A DNA stretch of 64,000 bases from Mangrovimicrobium sp033283265 (GTDB lineage Bacteria > Pseudomonadota > Gammaproteobacteria > Pseudomonadales > Halieaceae): the NCBI GenBank assembly GCA_033283265.1, contig JAWMQN010000002.1, positions 793,712 through 857,711 on the forward strand, written 5' to 3'. Positions within the stretch are counted from its first letter, which is position 1. Each line of letters begins with the position of its first letter. Below, one piece after another: positions 26,726-35,683 of this stretch. The notes below the pieces were generated by a model that saw only the letters and a list, made by a program, of their open reading frames with translations, searched no databases and had not been told where the DNA came from. A program made the translations under genes and the position numbers.

Positions 26726-27613
26726 TCAGAGACGCGGGCAGCCGCCCGGCCAGCCGGGTGTTTCCGGCGCCAGCGCCGGGCCCGTGGCATCCCGTCGCCA
26801 CTGTCGGGGGTCGACCCGGTAGTACTCGCCGAGCACCCGGAACAGGCTCGGATAGGTCTCCGCCATGGCGCTCGGGCGCTCGTAGAACAATTCGGTGATG
26901 ACGGCAAAGAACTCCGCGGGGTTGGTCGCCCCGTACTCGTCGATCAGGCCGTGACGCCCGTGGGAGAGCTGCTTGCGCAGGTGCTCGAACTCGTGGCCGA
27001 GCACGTCGGACCAGCGCTCGTAGCCCTCCCGGGTATACAGCAGGGGCGCGCCGTCGGCGCTGCCGTCTTCCTGGTCCAGCTGGTGGGCGAATTCGTGCAG
27101 CACCACGTTGTGGCCGTCGGACACGTCGGCCAGGCCCTGCAGCACGCTGTCCCAGGCCAGCACCACCTTGCCGTTGCTCCAGGACACGCCGAGGAAAGAA
27201 CTGCGGCCGTGGGAGACCAGGCCGTCCTCGCCGTGCTCCGGCTGGCGGTTGCGAAAGGCGCCGGGGAAGAGGTAGATCCAGCGCAGGCCGCGGTAGCCGC
27301 TGTGGGGCCGGTTCAGCAGCAGGGTGCAGGCCTGCGCGGCGATGACCACGCGCATCTCGTCACTGACCTCGAGATCCTCGCAGCCGGCAAATTTTTTCTC
27401 GTGAAGGAAGCCCTGTACCAGCAGGCGCAGCTGCGCCTGCAGTTCAGCGGGCATGCGCGAATACCAGGGGAGCTGGAGCAGGTGGGCCTCCCAACCCGGG
27501 GGGAAGGGCTGCGCCAGCGCCCGCTGCAGTCGCCGGCGCGGCAGCCAGGAGAACAACAGCCAGGCGCCCAGCGCCGCCACCAGGCATATACCAACCCACA
27601 GTGCGAATCCCAC
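26726..27613 (-). CDS. mtfA: M90 zinc metallopeptidase MtfA
   Basis: 295 residues starting at GTG 27613. An N-terminal membrane helix (WVGICLVAALGAWLLFSWL) is followed by the MtfA domain. The zinc site reads HEFAH (His173, Glu174, His177) within NVVLHEFAHQLDQEDG, with a further acidic segment (NPAEFFAVITELFYE) supplying the third ligand. In E. coli MtfA binds the repressor Mlc and has peptidase activity, linking it to sugar uptake; E. coli MtfA lacks this membrane helix, so anchoring here is a lineage feature. The next gene starts 7 bp downstream. Confidence 0.93.
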   Translation of the reverse strand: MGFALWVGICLVAALGAWLLFSWLPRRRLQRALAQPFPPGWEAHLLQLPWYSRMPAELQAQLRLLVQGFLHEKKFAGCEDLEVSDEMRVVIAAQACTLLLNRPHSGYRGLRWIYLFPGAFRNRQPEHGEDGLVSHGRSSFLGVSWSNGKVVLAWDSVLQGLADVSDGHNVVLHEFAHQLDQEDGSADGAPLLYTREGYERWSDVLGHEFEHLRKQLSHGRHGLIDEYGATNPAEFFAVITELFYERPSAMAETYPSLFRVLGEYYRVDPRQWRRDATGPALAPETPGWPGGCPRL

Positions 27614-27662
27614 CCCGGTAACGCTCCCTTAGCAACAGCGCGAATTGTGCGAGGAGGCCATA

Positions 27663-28607
27663 CTATAGCGCCGGGCCGATGCGGTTGCGCCCCGCCTGCT
27701 TGGCGTCATACAGGCTGCGATCGACCCGCTCGACAAAGGCCAGTGGCTCACTGCCCTGCTCCGGGATCGTGGTGCCTACACCGAGGCTGATGGTGAGATT
27801 GCCTCCGGTGCGGGAGTGGATGTGCGGAATTGCCTCCCGGCGCAGCAGCTCCTGGCAGCGCTGTGCGACCAGCAGGGCCGCCGCAGAGTCGGTTTCCGGC
27901 AGCACCCAGACGAACTCCTCGCCGCCAAAGCGGGCGAAGAAATCCCGCGGCCGACGCGCCGCCTGCTCCAGTAGCGCGGCGACCCGCTTCAGGCACTCGT
28001 CGCCCTGGATGTGGCCATAGTGGTCGTTGTACTGCTTGAAGTAGTCGATATCCAGCAGGATCAGCGAGAGTGGCTGGCGACTGCGCGCGGCCTGCCCCCA
28101 CTCCACCTCGAGAATCGAGTCGAACATGCGCCGGTTGGCGATACCGGTCAGCCCGTCCTTGTAGGACAGCTCTTCCAGCTCCTGCTGCACCCGCGCCAGC
28201 TTCTCCTCGGTGCGCTTGCGCTCGCTGATATCGAACATGAAGCCGATCAGCGCCTCCACCGTACCGTCCTTACGGCGCAGCACATGCACCACGTCGCGAA
28301 TCCACACATATTCGCCCTCACTGGTCAGGGCGCGGTAATCCGCCTCGTGGTCGATTCCCGATTCCGACTGGGTGACGCAGTAGTTGACCACCCACTCGCG
28401 GTCCTCGGGATGCATGCGCTGGGCCCAGTCCTCGACGCTGACCCAGGAGGACTGCTGCCAGCCGAGCAGTTCCTCGATCTGCGGCCCGATGTAACTGAAA
28501 CGCATCGTCGCCCAGTCGATGCGCCAGGGAATGGCCCGGGTTGATTCAAGCAGGGTTTTGTAGACGCCCTCGTCGTCCCCCACGCCGGGGAGTTGCTGTT
28601 CCGACAT
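27663..28607 (-). CDS. PAS-GGDEF diguanylate cyclase
   Basis: 314 residues. An N-terminal PAS fold (about 20-140) has the PAC-like tail VEALIGFMFDISERKRTEEKL, then a short coiled linker and a GGDEF domain (about 150-312, DGLTGIANRRMFDSIL). The active site is GGEEF and an inhibitory I-site RPRD lies five residues before it, so the enzyme should make cyclic di-GMP from two GTP and be feedback inhibited. No membrane segment, so it senses a cytoplasmic signal. There is 49 bp between its stop and mtfA, leaving co-transcription open. Confidence 0.95.
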   Translation of the reverse strand: MSEQQLPGVGDDEGVYKTLLESTRAIPWRIDWATMRFSYIGPQIEELLGWQQSSWVSVEDWAQRMHPEDREWVVNYCVTQSESGIDHEADYRALTSEGEYVWIRDVVHVLRRKDGTVEALIGFMFDISERKRTEEKLARVQQELEELSYKDGLTGIANRRMFDSILEVEWGQAARSRQPLSLILLDIDYFKQYNDHYGHIQGDECLKRVAALLEQAARRPRDFFARFGGEEFVWVLPETDSAAALLVAQRCQELLRREAIPHIHSRTGGNLTISLGVGTTIPEQGSEPLAFVERVDRSLYDAKQAGRNRIGPAL

Positions 28608-28741
28608 ACTGCCGCCTGTGCTATCGCGAGCTACCTAGATAATACGCCGGGCCGCCGGAGGCAAGCCCGCAGGGGAAAAAGCGCAGTACAGTGCGCGGAA
28701 AAGGAAACTGGCACCGCTTTGCAGCCGGTGCCGGGAGGGAG

Positions 28742-30259
28742 TCAGTGGCCGGACACCAGTTCGCTGTGCGCAATGCGCGAGGCCACCTTGCCGTTCTTGA
28801 CCGACTCCAGCACCACGTTAAAACCCCACAGCCGCTGCAGGTGCTTGACCACCTCGGCCGCGTTGCCCGGCTCCAGCGGCCGGCCGCGGTGCATTTCGTG
28901 GCGCAGGGTCAGGGAGCGGTCGCCGCGCACGTCGACGTTGTAGACCTGGATGTAGGGCTCGAGATTGCCGAGGTCGTAGTTGGCGGCAAGGGATTCGCGC
29001 ACCATCTGGTAGCCGGCCTCGTCGTGGATGGCGGAGACCTCGAGGTAGTCGCGCTCCGAATCGTCCAGCACTGCGAACAGCTTCAGGTTGCGGATCATGT
29101 GCGGCGAGAGGAACTGCAGGATGAAGCTCTCGTCCTTGAAGTCGCGCATGGCGAAATCGAGGGTCTCGCGCCAGGGCGTACCGGCGATGTCCGGGAACCA
29201 GCGGCGGTCCTCCTCGGTGGGGTTCTCGCTGATGCGGCGCAGGTCCTGCATCATGCCGAAGCCCAGGACATAGGGATTGATGCCATTGTAATAGGGCGAG
29301 TTGAAGGGCGGCTGGTAGATCACCGCCGTGTGGTACTGCAGGAACTCCATCATGAAGCCGTCGCTGACCAGGCCCTGGCGGTACATCTCGTGGAGGATGT
29401 GGAAGTGCCAGAAGCAGGCCCAGCCCTCGTTCATCACCTTGGTCTGGCGCTGCGGGTAGAGATACTGCGAGACCTTGCGCACGATGCGGATGATCTCCCG
29501 CTGCCAGGGCTCCAGCAGCGGCGCGTTTTTCTCGAGGAAATACAGGATGTTCTCCTGCGGCTCCTCCGGGAAGCGCCGCTGTTGCGCCTGCTGGGCCTCG
29601 CCGCCGGAAACCGGGATAGTGCGCCACAGCTCGTTGACCTGCTGCTGCAGGATCGCCTCGCGCTCCTCCCGCCGCTGTTTCTCCTCCGCCATCGACAGCG
29701 GGTAGGGCCGCTTGTAGCGATCGACACCGTGGTTCATCAGCGCGTGGCAGGCATCGAGGATTTCCTCCACCTCACCGACCCCGTGGCGCTGCTCGCACTC
29801 GGCGATGTAGTTCCGCGCGAACACCATGTAGTCGATGATGGATTCCGCATCGGTCCAGGTGCGGAACATGTAGTTGCCCTTGAAGAAGGAGTTGTGGCCG
29901 TAACTGGCGTGGGCGATCACCAGGGCCTGCATGGTCAGGGAGTTCTCCTCCATGAGGAAGGCGATGCAGGGATTGGAGTTGAACACGATCTCGTAGGCCA
30001 GGCCCATGTGGCCGCGCTGGTAGCTGTTCTGCACCGCGAGGAAGTGCTTGCCGTAGCTCCAGTGGTGGTAGTTGATCGGCATGCCCGAGGAGGCATAGGC
30101 GTCCATCATCTGTTCCGAGCTGATGATCTCGATCTGGTTGGGATAGGTGTCGAGGCCGAAGTCGCCGGCGATGCGGGCAATCTCCCGCTCGTAGTCCTGC
30201 AGCAGTTCGAAGGTCCAGTCGGATTCGGTGGACAGCGGCTCTCTGCTCGCGTTCATCAT
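28742..30259 (-). CDS. spoVR: SpoVR family protein (YcgB)
   Basis: 505 residues from ATG 30259; this ATG overlaps the yeaH stop as ATGA, so translation is coupled. The family pattern is clear over the whole length: EIISSEQMMDAYASSGMPINYHHWSYGK region, YEIVFNSNPCIAFLMEEN, MNEGWACFWHFHILHEMY and NPYVLGFGMMQDL (motifs given in part). Many conserved His, Glu and Asn residues suggest a metal or catalytic centre, but no activity is established. Named for a Bacillus spore-cortex gene; in Proteobacteria it is co-inherited with prkA and yeaH and induced in stationary phase or nitrogen stress. Third gene of that operon here. Confidence 0.95.
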   Translation of the reverse strand: MMNASREPLSTESDWTFELLQDYEREIARIAGDFGLDTYPNQIEIISSEQMMDAYASSGMPINYHHWSYGKHFLAVQNSYQRGHMGLAYEIVFNSNPCIAFLMEENSLTMQALVIAHASYGHNSFFKGNYMFRTWTDAESIIDYMVFARNYIAECEQRHGVGEVEEILDACHALMNHGVDRYKRPYPLSMAEEKQRREEREAILQQQVNELWRTIPVSGGEAQQAQQRRFPEEPQENILYFLEKNAPLLEPWQREIIRIVRKVSQYLYPQRQTKVMNEGWACFWHFHILHEMYRQGLVSDGFMMEFLQYHTAVIYQPPFNSPYYNGINPYVLGFGMMQDLRRISENPTEEDRRWFPDIAGTPWRETLDFAMRDFKDESFILQFLSPHMIRNLKLFAVLDDSERDYLEVSAIHDEAGYQMVRESLAANYDLGNLEPYIQVYNVDVRGDRSLTLRHEMHRGRPLEPGNAAEVVKHLQRLWGFNVVLESVKNGKVASRIAHSELVSGH

Positions 30260-31509
30260 GCGGTCTGCTTCCTGAACAGTTCGTGGAATACCGGGTAGAT
30301 ATCCGCCGGGCCGGTGATGTGCTGCATGGCGAACACGTCCTTCCAGCGCTCCTCCAGGGTGGAGTAGATATTCCACAGGGGCTTGTCCCCGGCCTCGGTG
30401 ATTTCCACATAGGCGTAGTACTGGCAGGCGGGCAGCACTTCATTGATCAGGCGCAGGCAGCGCTGGGCGTCGTCCGGCCAGTTGTCGCCGTCGGAGGCCT
30501 GGGCGCCGTAGATGTTCCACTCGGTGGGGGAGTAGCGCGCCTCTATGATGGTCTTCATCAGTTCCAGGGCGCTCGACACCACCGTGCCGCCGGTCTCGCG
30601 GGAGTTGAAGAACTCCTCCTCGTCGACTTCCTTGGCCACGGTGTGGTGGCGGATGAATACCAGTTCGGTGCGGTCGTAGTTCCGCGACAGGAACAGGTAG
30701 AGCAGGATGTAGAAGCGCTTGGCGAGATCCTTGATCGACTGGTCCATGGAGCCAGAGACGTCCATGACGCAGAACATGACCGCCTTGGAATGCGGGATCG
30801 GCTCCTGGTAATGGCGGTGGTAGCGGATGTCGACATCGTCCAGAAAGGGAATCCGCGCCAGCGCGTCGCGCAGCGACTGTATCTTTGCCTCCAGTTCCTC
30901 GCGGCGCTCGGTTGCGCCCTCGGGGAGTTCCGCCAGCTCTTTTTCCAGTGCCCGCAACTCGGTGCGCCGGCCGGCTCCCAGCGCGATCCTGCGCGCCGTC
31001 GCCGAACGCATCGAGCGCACCACACTGAGGTTCGAGGGCGGCCCGGCGGAGGTGAAGCCGCCGCGCACGCGCTTGAACTCCTCCTGGCCGGACAGCAGGC
31101 GCTTGGTCAGGTTGGGCAGTTCCATGTCGTCGAACAGCACGTCGAGAAACTCGTCGCGGTTGATCTGGAACACGAACTCGTCCATACCCTCACCGTCGGC
31201 GCTGCCCTGCTGCCCGCCGCCGCCACCGCCGCCCTCCGGACGCGGAATACGGTCGCCCCGGGTGTACTGGTCGTTGCCGGGTACGACATGGGTGATTTTG
31301 CCGCCCTGGCCGTGGCGAAAGGTGGGCTCGCCTATATCCCGGGTCGGGATGGCGACCTGCTCGCCCTTGTCGTTGTCGGTGATATGGCGGCCGCGCAGGT
31401 TCTCATTCACCGCGTCCTGGATCTGCTGCCTGTAGCGGCGCAGGAAGCGCTGCCGATTGACGGTGCTCTTCTGTTTCGGATTGGTTCTTCGGTCGATCAG
31501 AAATCCCAC
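30256..31509 (-). CDS. yeaH: YeaH/YhbH family protein (DUF444)
   Basis: 417 residues from GTG 31509, with GGAGG about 6 nt upstream. N-terminal FLIDRRTNPKQKSTVNRQRFL opening, a Gly-rich linker (EGGGGGGGQQG near residues 87-97), and a von Willebrand A-like domain with the metal-site sequence CVMDVSGSMDQSIKD. DUF444 proteins accompany the PrkA kinase and SpoVR; the VWA-like domain suggests a protein-protein adaptor or kinase substrate, which remains inferential. Its stop overlaps the spoVR start by 4 nt, while a 208-bp gap with a perfect hairpin separates it from prkA. Confidence 0.95.
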   Translation of the reverse strand: MGFLIDRRTNPKQKSTVNRQRFLRRYRQQIQDAVNENLRGRHITDNDKGEQVAIPTRDIGEPTFRHGQGGKITHVVPGNDQYTRGDRIPRPEGGGGGGGQQGSADGEGMDEFVFQINRDEFLDVLFDDMELPNLTKRLLSGQEEFKRVRGGFTSAGPPSNLSVVRSMRSATARRIALGAGRRTELRALEKELAELPEGATERREELEAKIQSLRDALARIPFLDDVDIRYHRHYQEPIPHSKAVMFCVMDVSGSMDQSIKDLAKRFYILLYLFLSRNYDRTELVFIRHHTVAKEVDEEEFFNSRETGGTVVSSALELMKTIIEARYSPTEWNIYGAQASDGDNWPDDAQRCLRLINEVLPACQYYAYVEITEAGDKPLWNIYSTLEERWKDVFAMQHITGPADIYPVFHELFRKQTA

Positions 31510-31609
31510 GGTTTCCTCCGATCGCAGCTGCTGTCAGTGCCGGCCCTGTATCGCAAATTCACTTACCCTCAAACCTTAGACCAGAATTCGGGGCGGCGGT
31601 TTCTCCGGG

Positions 31610-31634
31610 TCAGCAGGCAGGGGCTGCCTGCTGA
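31610..31634 (-). repeat. perfect 11-bp hairpin between prkA and yeaH
   Basis: TCAGCAGGCAG and its exact complement enclose a 3-nt loop. There is no T run on either side, so it is not a standard terminator. It lies inside the prkA-yeaH-spoVR operon, where such structures often mark mRNA processing or stabilise the upstream message. Confidence 0.6.
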
Positions 31635-31717
31635 ATGGGGCGCGCCGCGGGGAGAAAATATCAATGCCGCCCCCGCGGGAACCCGGTCCCCGGGGCGGCC
31701 TGGTAGCGCGGCGTCCG

Positions 31718-33640
31718 TTACTGCGATTTCCGCACCCGCAGGTACCACTCGGAGAGCAGGCGCACCTGCTTCTCGGTGTACCCGCGATCCACCATCCGGG
31801 CAACGAAGTCGGAATGCTTCTTCTTGTCCTCGGCGGAGGCCTTGGCGTTGAAGGAGATGACCGGCAGCAGGTCTTCCGTGCTGGCGAACATCTTCTTCTC
31901 GATCACGGTGCGCAGTTTCTCGTAACTGGTCCAGCGCGGGTTGACGCCACCGTTGTTGGCCCTCGCGCGCAGCACGAAGTTGACGATCTCGGAGCGGAAG
32001 TCCTTGGGATTGGAGATGCCCGCGGGCTTCTCGATCTTTTCCAGTTCGTCGTTGAGCGAAGAGCGACTGAGCATCTCCCCGGTTTCCGGGTCGCGGTACT
32101 CCTGGTCCTGTACCCAGAAGTCGGCGTAGGTGACGTAGCGGTCGAACAGGTTCTGGCCATACTCGGCGTAGCTCTCCAGGTAGGCCGTCTGGATTTCCTT
32201 GCCGATGAACTCGACGTAGTTCGGGGTCAGCCACTCCTTGATGAAATTCAGGTAGCGGTCATGCACGTCGGCCGGGAACTGTTCCTGCTCGATGGCGGTT
32301 TCCAGCACATAGAGCAGGTGCACCGGGTTGGCGGCCACTTCCACGGCGTCGAAGTTGAACACCTGGGACAGTACCTTGAAGGCAAAGCGGGTGGAGAGAC
32401 CGTCCATGCCCTCGTTGACACCGGCGTTGTCGCGGTACTCCTGGATCGACTTGGCTTTCGGGTCGCGGTCTTTCAGCGACTCCCCGTCGTAGATGCGCAT
32501 CTTGGAATAAATGCTGGAGTTCTCCGGCTCCTTGAGCCGCGACAGCACGCTGAACTGGGCGAGGATATCGAGGGTGTCCGGCGCGCAGGGCGACTCGTGC
32601 AAGGAACTGTTTTGCAACAGTTTCTCGTAGATCTTGACCTCCTCGGTGACACGCAGGCAGTAGGGCACCTTGACGATCGACACCCGGTCGATGAAGGCCT
32701 CGTTGTTCTTGTTGTTCTTGAACGCCTGCCACTCGGACTCGTTGGAGTGGGCGAGCACGATGCCGTCGAAGGGAATGCCGCCGATGCTCTCGGTGCCGTT
32801 GTAGTTACCCTCCTGGGTGGCGGTCAGCAGCGGGTGCAGCACCTTGATCGGCGCCTTGAACATCTCGACGAATTCCATCAGGCCCTGGTTGGCGCGGCAC
32901 ATGCCACCGGAGAAGGAATAGGCGTCGGGGTCGTGCTGGGCATAGTGCTCCAGCTTGCGGATATCCACCTTGCCGACCAGCGAGGAGATATCCTGGTTGT
33001 TTTCGTCGCCCGGCTCGGTCTTGGAGATGCCGACCTGGTCGAGTATCGAGGGGAACATCTTCACCACGCGGAACTGGGTGATGTCGCCGTGGAATTCGTG
33101 CAGGCGCTTCACCGCCCAGGGCGACATGACCGACTTGAGGTAGCGCTGGGGTATCCCGTACTCCTCTTCGAGGATCGCGCCGTCCTCGTCTGCGCTGAAC
33201 AGGCCGAGGGGCGACTCGTACACCGGCGAGCCCTTGATGCAGTAGATGGGCTGTTTCTCCATCAACTGTTTCAGGCGCTCGGCGAGTGAGGACTTACCAC
33301 CACCGACCGGGCCGAGGAGATAGAGAATCTGCTTGCGTTCTTCCAGGCCCTGGGCGGCGTGGCGGAAGTAGGAGACGATCTTCTGCACCGCCTCCTCCAT
33401 GCCGTAAAACTCGTGGAAGGCGGGATAACGCTTGATCACCTTGTTGGCAAAAATCCGGCTCAGGCGAGGATCCTTGGAGGTATCCACCACCTCCGGCTCG
33501 CCGATGGCCAGCAGCATCCGCTCTGCGGCGGTCGCGTAAACGCTGGGATCGGTTTTGCACAACTCCAGGTATTCCTGGATGCTGTACTCCTCTTCCCGCG
33601 TCGCTTCGTAGCGGTCCTGGTAGTGATTGAACAGGCTCAT
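31718..33640 (-). CDS. prkA: PrkA-family serine protein kinase (YeaG)
   Basis: 640 residues, the family length. N-terminal AAA+ domain with Walker A GPVGGGKSSL (residue about 112) and a Walker B region; the C-terminal part is the PrkA kinase-like domain ending in RMVDRGYTEKQVRLLSEWYL. In E. coli YeaG takes part in adaptation to nitrogen starvation and sustained stress. GGGAGG lies about 8 nt before the ATG. First gene of the prkA-yeaH-spoVR operon. The 233-bp gap to the divergent antiporter gene is AT-rich and should contain both promoters. Confidence 0.96.
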   Translation of the reverse strand: MSLFNHYQDRYEATREEEYSIQEYLELCKTDPSVYATAAERMLLAIGEPEVVDTSKDPRLSRIFANKVIKRYPAFHEFYGMEEAVQKIVSYFRHAAQGLEERKQILYLLGPVGGGKSSLAERLKQLMEKQPIYCIKGSPVYESPLGLFSADEDGAILEEEYGIPQRYLKSVMSPWAVKRLHEFHGDITQFRVVKMFPSILDQVGISKTEPGDENNQDISSLVGKVDIRKLEHYAQHDPDAYSFSGGMCRANQGLMEFVEMFKAPIKVLHPLLTATQEGNYNGTESIGGIPFDGIVLAHSNESEWQAFKNNKNNEAFIDRVSIVKVPYCLRVTEEVKIYEKLLQNSSLHESPCAPDTLDILAQFSVLSRLKEPENSSIYSKMRIYDGESLKDRDPKAKSIQEYRDNAGVNEGMDGLSTRFAFKVLSQVFNFDAVEVAANPVHLLYVLETAIEQEQFPADVHDRYLNFIKEWLTPNYVEFIGKEIQTAYLESYAEYGQNLFDRYVTYADFWVQDQEYRDPETGEMLSRSSLNDELEKIEKPAGISNPKDFRSEIVNFVLRARANNGGVNPRWTSYEKLRTVIEKKMFASTEDLLPVISFNAKASAEDKKKHSDFVARMVDRGYTEKQVRLLSEWYLRVRKSQ

Positions 33641-33873
33641 CGTTCATTCCTCCCTGTCTTTCGGGCAAAGACTAAACCACTGAAGGCATGGTTTCAGCAT
33701 ACAGGAAATCGCCGCGGCTAGAAGGGCCAAACAAAAAATAAAATGCGTGATTTTTACGTTAAAGCGTTTTTTAATGGTCGTTCTGTAACGCGTAGTTTTT
33801 TCCGACTTACCCACGCCCCGAACGCGCTTACCGACACCTTCCCTCGCCATCCACCTTGGGCTACATTCGTCGG

Positions 33874-35673
33874 ATGTTCCAGGCATTCATCTTTCTCCTC
33901 GCCGCTGTCGTTACGGTGCCCATCGCCAAGCGACTCGGGCTCGGTTCCATCCTCGGTTACATCATCGCCGGTGCCCTGATCGGGCCCTATGCGCTGGCAC
34001 TGGTCGGCAGCGACATCAAGGAGGTGATGCACTTCTCCGAACTCGGTGTGGTGATGATGCTGTTCCTGATCGGGCTGGAAATGGAGCCGGCCAAACTCTG
34101 GCGCATGCGCTTGCCGATTCTCGGCATGGGCGCGGCCCAGGTGCTGGCGACCGGTGGCCTGCTGTTCGCGGTTGCACTGTACTACGACCGCGAGTGGCGC
34201 GAGGCGCTGGCGATCGGCTTCATCCTCGCCCTCTCCTCCACGGCCTTCGTATTGCAGATGCTGTCGGAAAAAGGCCTGCTGAAAACCGAGGGCGGGCGCT
34301 CCGCATTTTCGGTGTTGCTGTTCCAGGACATCGCGGTCATTCCGATGTTGGCACTGCTCCCGCTGCTGGCGGGCCAACACGTGGTCGACGACGGGGTGGA
34401 CCGCCTGCACGAGGCGCTGGGCGGCTGGCAGCAGGCACTGCTGGTGACCGCGGTGATCGCCGGCATCATCCTCGCCGGCCGCTTCCTGGTACGCCCGCTG
34501 TTCAACATGGTGGCAACCGCGCGACTGCGCGAGCTGTTTATCGCCACCGCCCTGCTACTGGTGACCGGCATCACCCTGCTGATGGAAGAGGTTGGCCTGT
34601 CCGCGGCACTCGGCACCTTCCTCGCCGGCGTGGTGCTGGCGGACAGCGAGTACCGCCACGAACTGGAGGCGGAGATCGACCCTTTCAAGAGCCTGCTGCT
34701 GGGCCTGTTTTTTATCACCGTCGGCGCCAGCATGGACTTCCCGCTGCTGGCCGGCAGCCCCGCGCATATCGCGCTGCTGGTGGTGCTGCTGATCGGCATC
34801 AAGCTGGCGGTGCTGCTGACAGTGGGCAAGCTGTTCAGCCTCGCCCGGGACCAGCGCTGGCTGTTCAGCCTGGCCCTGGCCCAGGGCGGTGAATTCGCCT
34901 TCGTCCTGTTCGCCTTCGCCACCTCGCTGTCGGTGGTGGAGAGGGCCACCGCGGACATCCTGATCCTCGCCGTGGCCCTGTCCATGGCCATTACGCCGCT
35001 GCTGATGCTGTTCTACGAACTCTGGCTCTACCCGCGGCTGACCAGCCGCAGCGGCGAGGAACAGCCCGAGGCCGACGCGATCGACGACGAAGCCCCGGTG
35101 ATCATCTGCGGCTTCGGCCGCTTCGGCCAGATCGTCGGCCGCTTCCTGCGCACCAGCGGTTACCACGTGACGGTACTCGAACACAGCGTGCAGCAGGTGG
35201 ACCTGGTGCGACGCTTCGGCCACAAGGTCTTCTTCGGCGATGCCTCGCGCCCCGAGCTGCTGGAGGCAGCGGGTATCCGCGAGGCCCGGCTGCTGGTGCT
35301 GGCGCTGGCCGACCCCGACCAGACCCTGAAGATCGCCCGCTACGCCGAGGAGCACTGCAGCCACATCACGGTAATGGCCCGGGCGGTCGGGCGCCGCGAG
35401 GCCCAGCAGTTGCTGCGGGCGGGGGTGGACGTGGTCGTGCGCGACACCTTCTATTCGGCGATGCAGCTCGGCCAGCAGGCGCTGCAATTCCTCGGCGTCG
35501 ACGAGGAGGGCAGCAAGGCGGCCGCGCACACCTTCCTCACCATGGACGAGGCCCATCTCAAGCAACTGGTGGACTTCGTCGATGACGAGAAGGAATACAT
35601 TACCCGCTCGCGGCAGAACAGCCTGGAACTGGAACGGGTGCTGGCTGCAGAGGCGGAAGAGCGGCGCCGCTGA
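33874..35673 (+). CDS. CPA2-family K+/cation:proton antiporter, KefB/KefC-like
   Basis: 599 residues from ATG 33874. About twelve TM helices in the first 390 residues, with the LGYIIAGALIGPYALALV opening, LFQDIAVIPMLALLPLL (ion-binding QD pair) and GTFLAGVVLADSEYRHELE. A cytosolic RCK_N/TrkA-N Rossmann domain follows (about 410-525, VIICGFGRFGQIVGRFL) with an acidic residue at the end of its second strand (VLEHS), suited to NAD(H). Kef systems extrude K+ and are gated by glutathione adducts in enteric bacteria; gating here is unknown. Divergent from prkA, convergent with the PepSY gene. Confidence 0.93.
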   Translation: MFQAFIFLLAAVVTVPIAKRLGLGSILGYIIAGALIGPYALALVGSDIKEVMHFSELGVVMMLFLIGLEMEPAKLWRMRLPILGMGAAQVLATGGLLFAVALYYDREWREALAIGFILALSSTAFVLQMLSEKGLLKTEGGRSAFSVLLFQDIAVIPMLALLPLLAGQHVVDDGVDRLHEALGGWQQALLVTAVIAGIILAGRFLVRPLFNMVATARLRELFIATALLLVTGITLLMEEVGLSAALGTFLAGVVLADSEYRHELEAEIDPFKSLLLGLFFITVGASMDFPLLAGSPAHIALLVVLLIGIKLAVLLTVGKLFSLARDQRWLFSLALAQGGEFAFVLFAFATSLSVVERATADILILAVALSMAITPLLMLFYELWLYPRLTSRSGEEQPEADAIDDEAPVIICGFGRFGQIVGRFLRTSGYHVTVLEHSVQQVDLVRRFGHKVFFGDASRPELLEAAGIREARLLVLALADPDQTLKIARYAEEHCSHITVMARAVGRREAQQLLRAGVDVVVRDTFYSAMQLGQQALQFLGVDEEGSKAAAHTFLTMDEAHLKQLVDFVDDEKEYITRSRQNSLELERVLAAEAEERRR

Positions 35674-35683
35674 CGGGCCGTGC

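Noticed and set aside
28691..33289. Long plus-strand frames opposite spoVR, yeaH and prkA
   Set aside because: Antisense shadows; the minus-strand genes are conserved full-length families.
33644..33760. Small minus-strand frame before prkA with a lipobox-like AAAISC stretch
   Set aside because: No plausible start codon near the hydrophobic part and its end runs into the prkA ribosome-binding site; probably leader sequence.
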